Origin: Salvator merianae
Taxonomy: Eukaryota; Chordata; Lepidosauria; Squamata; Teiidae
Direction: 5' to 3'
Assembly (NCBI GenBank): GCA_003586115.2
Contig: QVOM02000115.1
Coordinates: 9,683,980-9,747,979 of the forward strand
Length of the DNA: 64,000 nt
The notes beneath the pieces were generated by a model. The model saw only the letters and a list, made by a program, of their open reading frames with translations, ran no database searches and was not told the DNA's origin. A program made the translations under genes and the position numbers. Of this stretch, positions 62,120-64,000 are shown piece after piece; within the stretch, counting starts at the first letter, position 1; every line of letters starts with the position of its first letter.

Positions 62120-62300
62120 GCTCTTCTTATCTCCATGTCTAGTGAGGTGCATATGAAGTTGCCTTACTGGAAACTTCCAGGAGACAGTAAATACAGAAAA
62201 AATAACAAAAGAAGGAGCCAGGTACTTGCCTGGCTCCTGGACATTCCCAGTGAGGTGATTTCGTATGCATCTCATCAGATGTGAAGGTACGTAAATCTGT
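62120..62300. repeat. About 180-bp imperfect palindrome
   Basis: GTGAGGTGCATATGAAG (about 62141) is inverted near 62262 (TTCGTATGCATCTCATC). GGAAACTTCCAGGAGAC faces GCTCCTGGACATTCCC. The centre holds GGAGCCAGG-TACTTG-CCTGGCTCC (62213-62236). As a result the two strands translate into similar peptides. Confidence 0.6.
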
Positions 62301-63221
62301 GCTGGAGTTTGCTGCCTTGTCTGGTGGGTCATGGCAAGAGGCGATCATGGGATCTTTTTTAGTAATCTGCACTGCCTCTTGCTGTTTGGAGATGGCCAGT
62401 GATACTTCTACAGGTGGACACTTCTAGATCACCTACGACCTTTTGTTTCTTTATCTTTAAATTAGATGTGAGCTTGATCCTTCATACAGAAAACAAAAAG
62501 AAGTCTCCTAATAAGAGGACACCTTTCAAAACAGGAGACTCTCTGCTATAATGCAAGGCATCTGGCCGTATAAGACACCTGAGACATGCTAATCCTTGGC
62601 ATTTGCACAATTTACAATAATTGATGAATTGTTAACAGAAACTGGAGAAGTACTCAGTGCTCTTTGAGTTAAGATACACAACTTTTATGAAAAGTTCTGT
62701 TGAGCTTTCAAAAATTCTGATACAATAATGAAAGAATGGAAGCACTTCAGTCTTGACTCTAAAGAGCCCTGCAGAAGGGAGGAGCCAAGGGAATAAAGCA
62801 ACACATTTGATGAAAGATCACGAGAAAGCACATGGTGTTGGAAGTTCTTGCCTTCATCTTTCCAACACATTTGGATGTTGAGGTGAAAAACTAGGCTAGG
62901 AGAGATAGGGAGCAGATGTTTCAAGACAAAAAGACAAAGGAGAAGACAAGCAGACAAGTAAGGCTAAGTTTAATTCCAAAACTTGAAGGTGGAGTGGAAG
63001 AAGATTGGAACATTCCTACCTTTATACCTGACTCTGTCATCTACTGTTAAGGTTTTGCTCTTTCCACAGCAGTTCCCAAAAGGCGTTACACACTTAACAG
63101 TAGCTAGTCATCTCATTTTTGTAGGGGAAATCCTTCAGTATGAATTGGATTTACCTCATTTAACTATTGGAAAGGATTTCTATTACTCTGAATATAGTGT
63201 CATTGCTGTTTTGCATTATGG

Positions 63222-63258
<37 letters not shown>

Positions 63259-64000
63259 CTGAATTCTTTGTGGAGTATATTGCTTCATAGTGTCCCCTTA
63301 GCCTCCATTGGCTTTTTGATTGGTGATCTCAACCAGACCTTTAAATGCTTGACTTATTGGCAAATCCGTGTAAGGGACATGGATAGATCAAAGGCTGAAG
63401 GCAAAATGTGGCCAGGTAACCAGAGTGCTTCTGATGATGTATTCCTGTGATGGTATTCTCTTTATGAAGATATTTACCTGTCTTGGCCCATGCTGCTCTG
63501 ACTTGAACAGAGTGAAAATTACCTCCCAAGCAGGCCTGCTGAATTTTCCCAATTTCCCCTTTATCCTGGGGAACCTTCTAAGTTCATTGGTCCTTAAGAC
63601 AGGATTTCACTGCGGTTGTATTCAGGGGATTGAAATGGTGAATGGATCCAGGGCAGATTTACTGCACTCCTGAAGCTCTGCACTGATAGTGAATCTTCTG
63701 TCTAGTTTAAACTACTGTCATTAAAACCTGTTGTTTGTCTCTAAGCTCTATGGCTACCAATAGAACGTTTTTGTTACTTTCATAATTTACGCAGCCAGTA
63801 TAGTATTTGTGGATGGCAGGAGAGTGAGATTCTGATAACCCCTGCAGTTCTCACTGGTTTCCAGGAGAAAGAATATTGTCTATACACGAATCAGTCTTCC
63901 TACATCTTAGCCTAAGAATTGTTAGACACGCCTCCAGGAGGATGGAAGAAGGTGGAGTCAAGCAGAAACCTTTTTAATGGAACAATTTCTTCCCTGACTT
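62301..64000. other. No gene recognised
   Basis: Contains a CA microsatellite at 63224-63256. The 62983-63450 frame crosses the microsatellite and has no recognisable protein. No CPS1 exon was recognised. Confidence 0.5.
63224..63256. repeat. CA dinucleotide microsatellite
   Basis: Uninterrupted run of about 16 AC units. Confidence 0.95.

Noticed and set aside
62983..63450. 155-codon frame preceded by a plausible acceptor near 63066
   Set aside because: It runs through a CA microsatellite (His-Thr repeats) and shows no family signal.

Overview
The window looks like nuclear DNA of a reptile, most likely a squamate. It is AT-rich and intron-dominated, with spliced genes and many degraded retroposons: tRNA-derived SINEs, L2-like and L1-like LINE pieces, a Tc1 element and many small foldback DNA elements. 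The species cannot be fixed from the sequence.

Region 1 (about 1-34,950) is one complete gene on the minus strand, LANCL1 (LanC-like protein 1). I reconstructed nine coding exons with consensus splice sites and consistent phases. They give a 399-residue protein, the same length as human LANCL1, and keep the zinc ligands Cys276, Cys322 and His323. A non-coding first exon is proposed at about 34,802-34,930, in a short CpG-richer stretch that is probably the promoter. The introns hold L2-like and L1-like 3' ends, three tRNA-type SINEs, a decayed Tc1 transposon (22,104-22,871) and several foldback repeats. Two exon-like open segments in introns, one sense and one antisense, are unrecognised.

Region 2 (about 35,000-64,000) lies upstream of LANCL1. 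I recognise no protein-coding gene in it. In mammals CPS1 lies in this direction, divergently oriented, but I see none of its exons here. The region is mosaic repeat DNA: two more SINEs, L2-like LINE remnants with reverse-transcriptase motifs (39.2-40.1 kb and 50.65-52.05 kb), a degenerate minisatellite (45.75-46.3 kb) and two pairs of related dispersed repeats.

The most unusual content is a set of small non-autonomous DNA elements made of inverted repeats. They include near-complete palindromes at 42,150-42,568 and 58,313-58,492, a CpG-rich element at 47,348-47,947 with tandem palindromic 22-mers, and hairpin-chain elements at 59,406-59,876 and 61,267-61,620. Several have related GGGCC...CACT ends and apparent 3-bp target duplications (GAT, TTA, AAA, TGA). 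This points to one superfamily, perhaps PIF/Harbinger-like. No autonomous partner is present.
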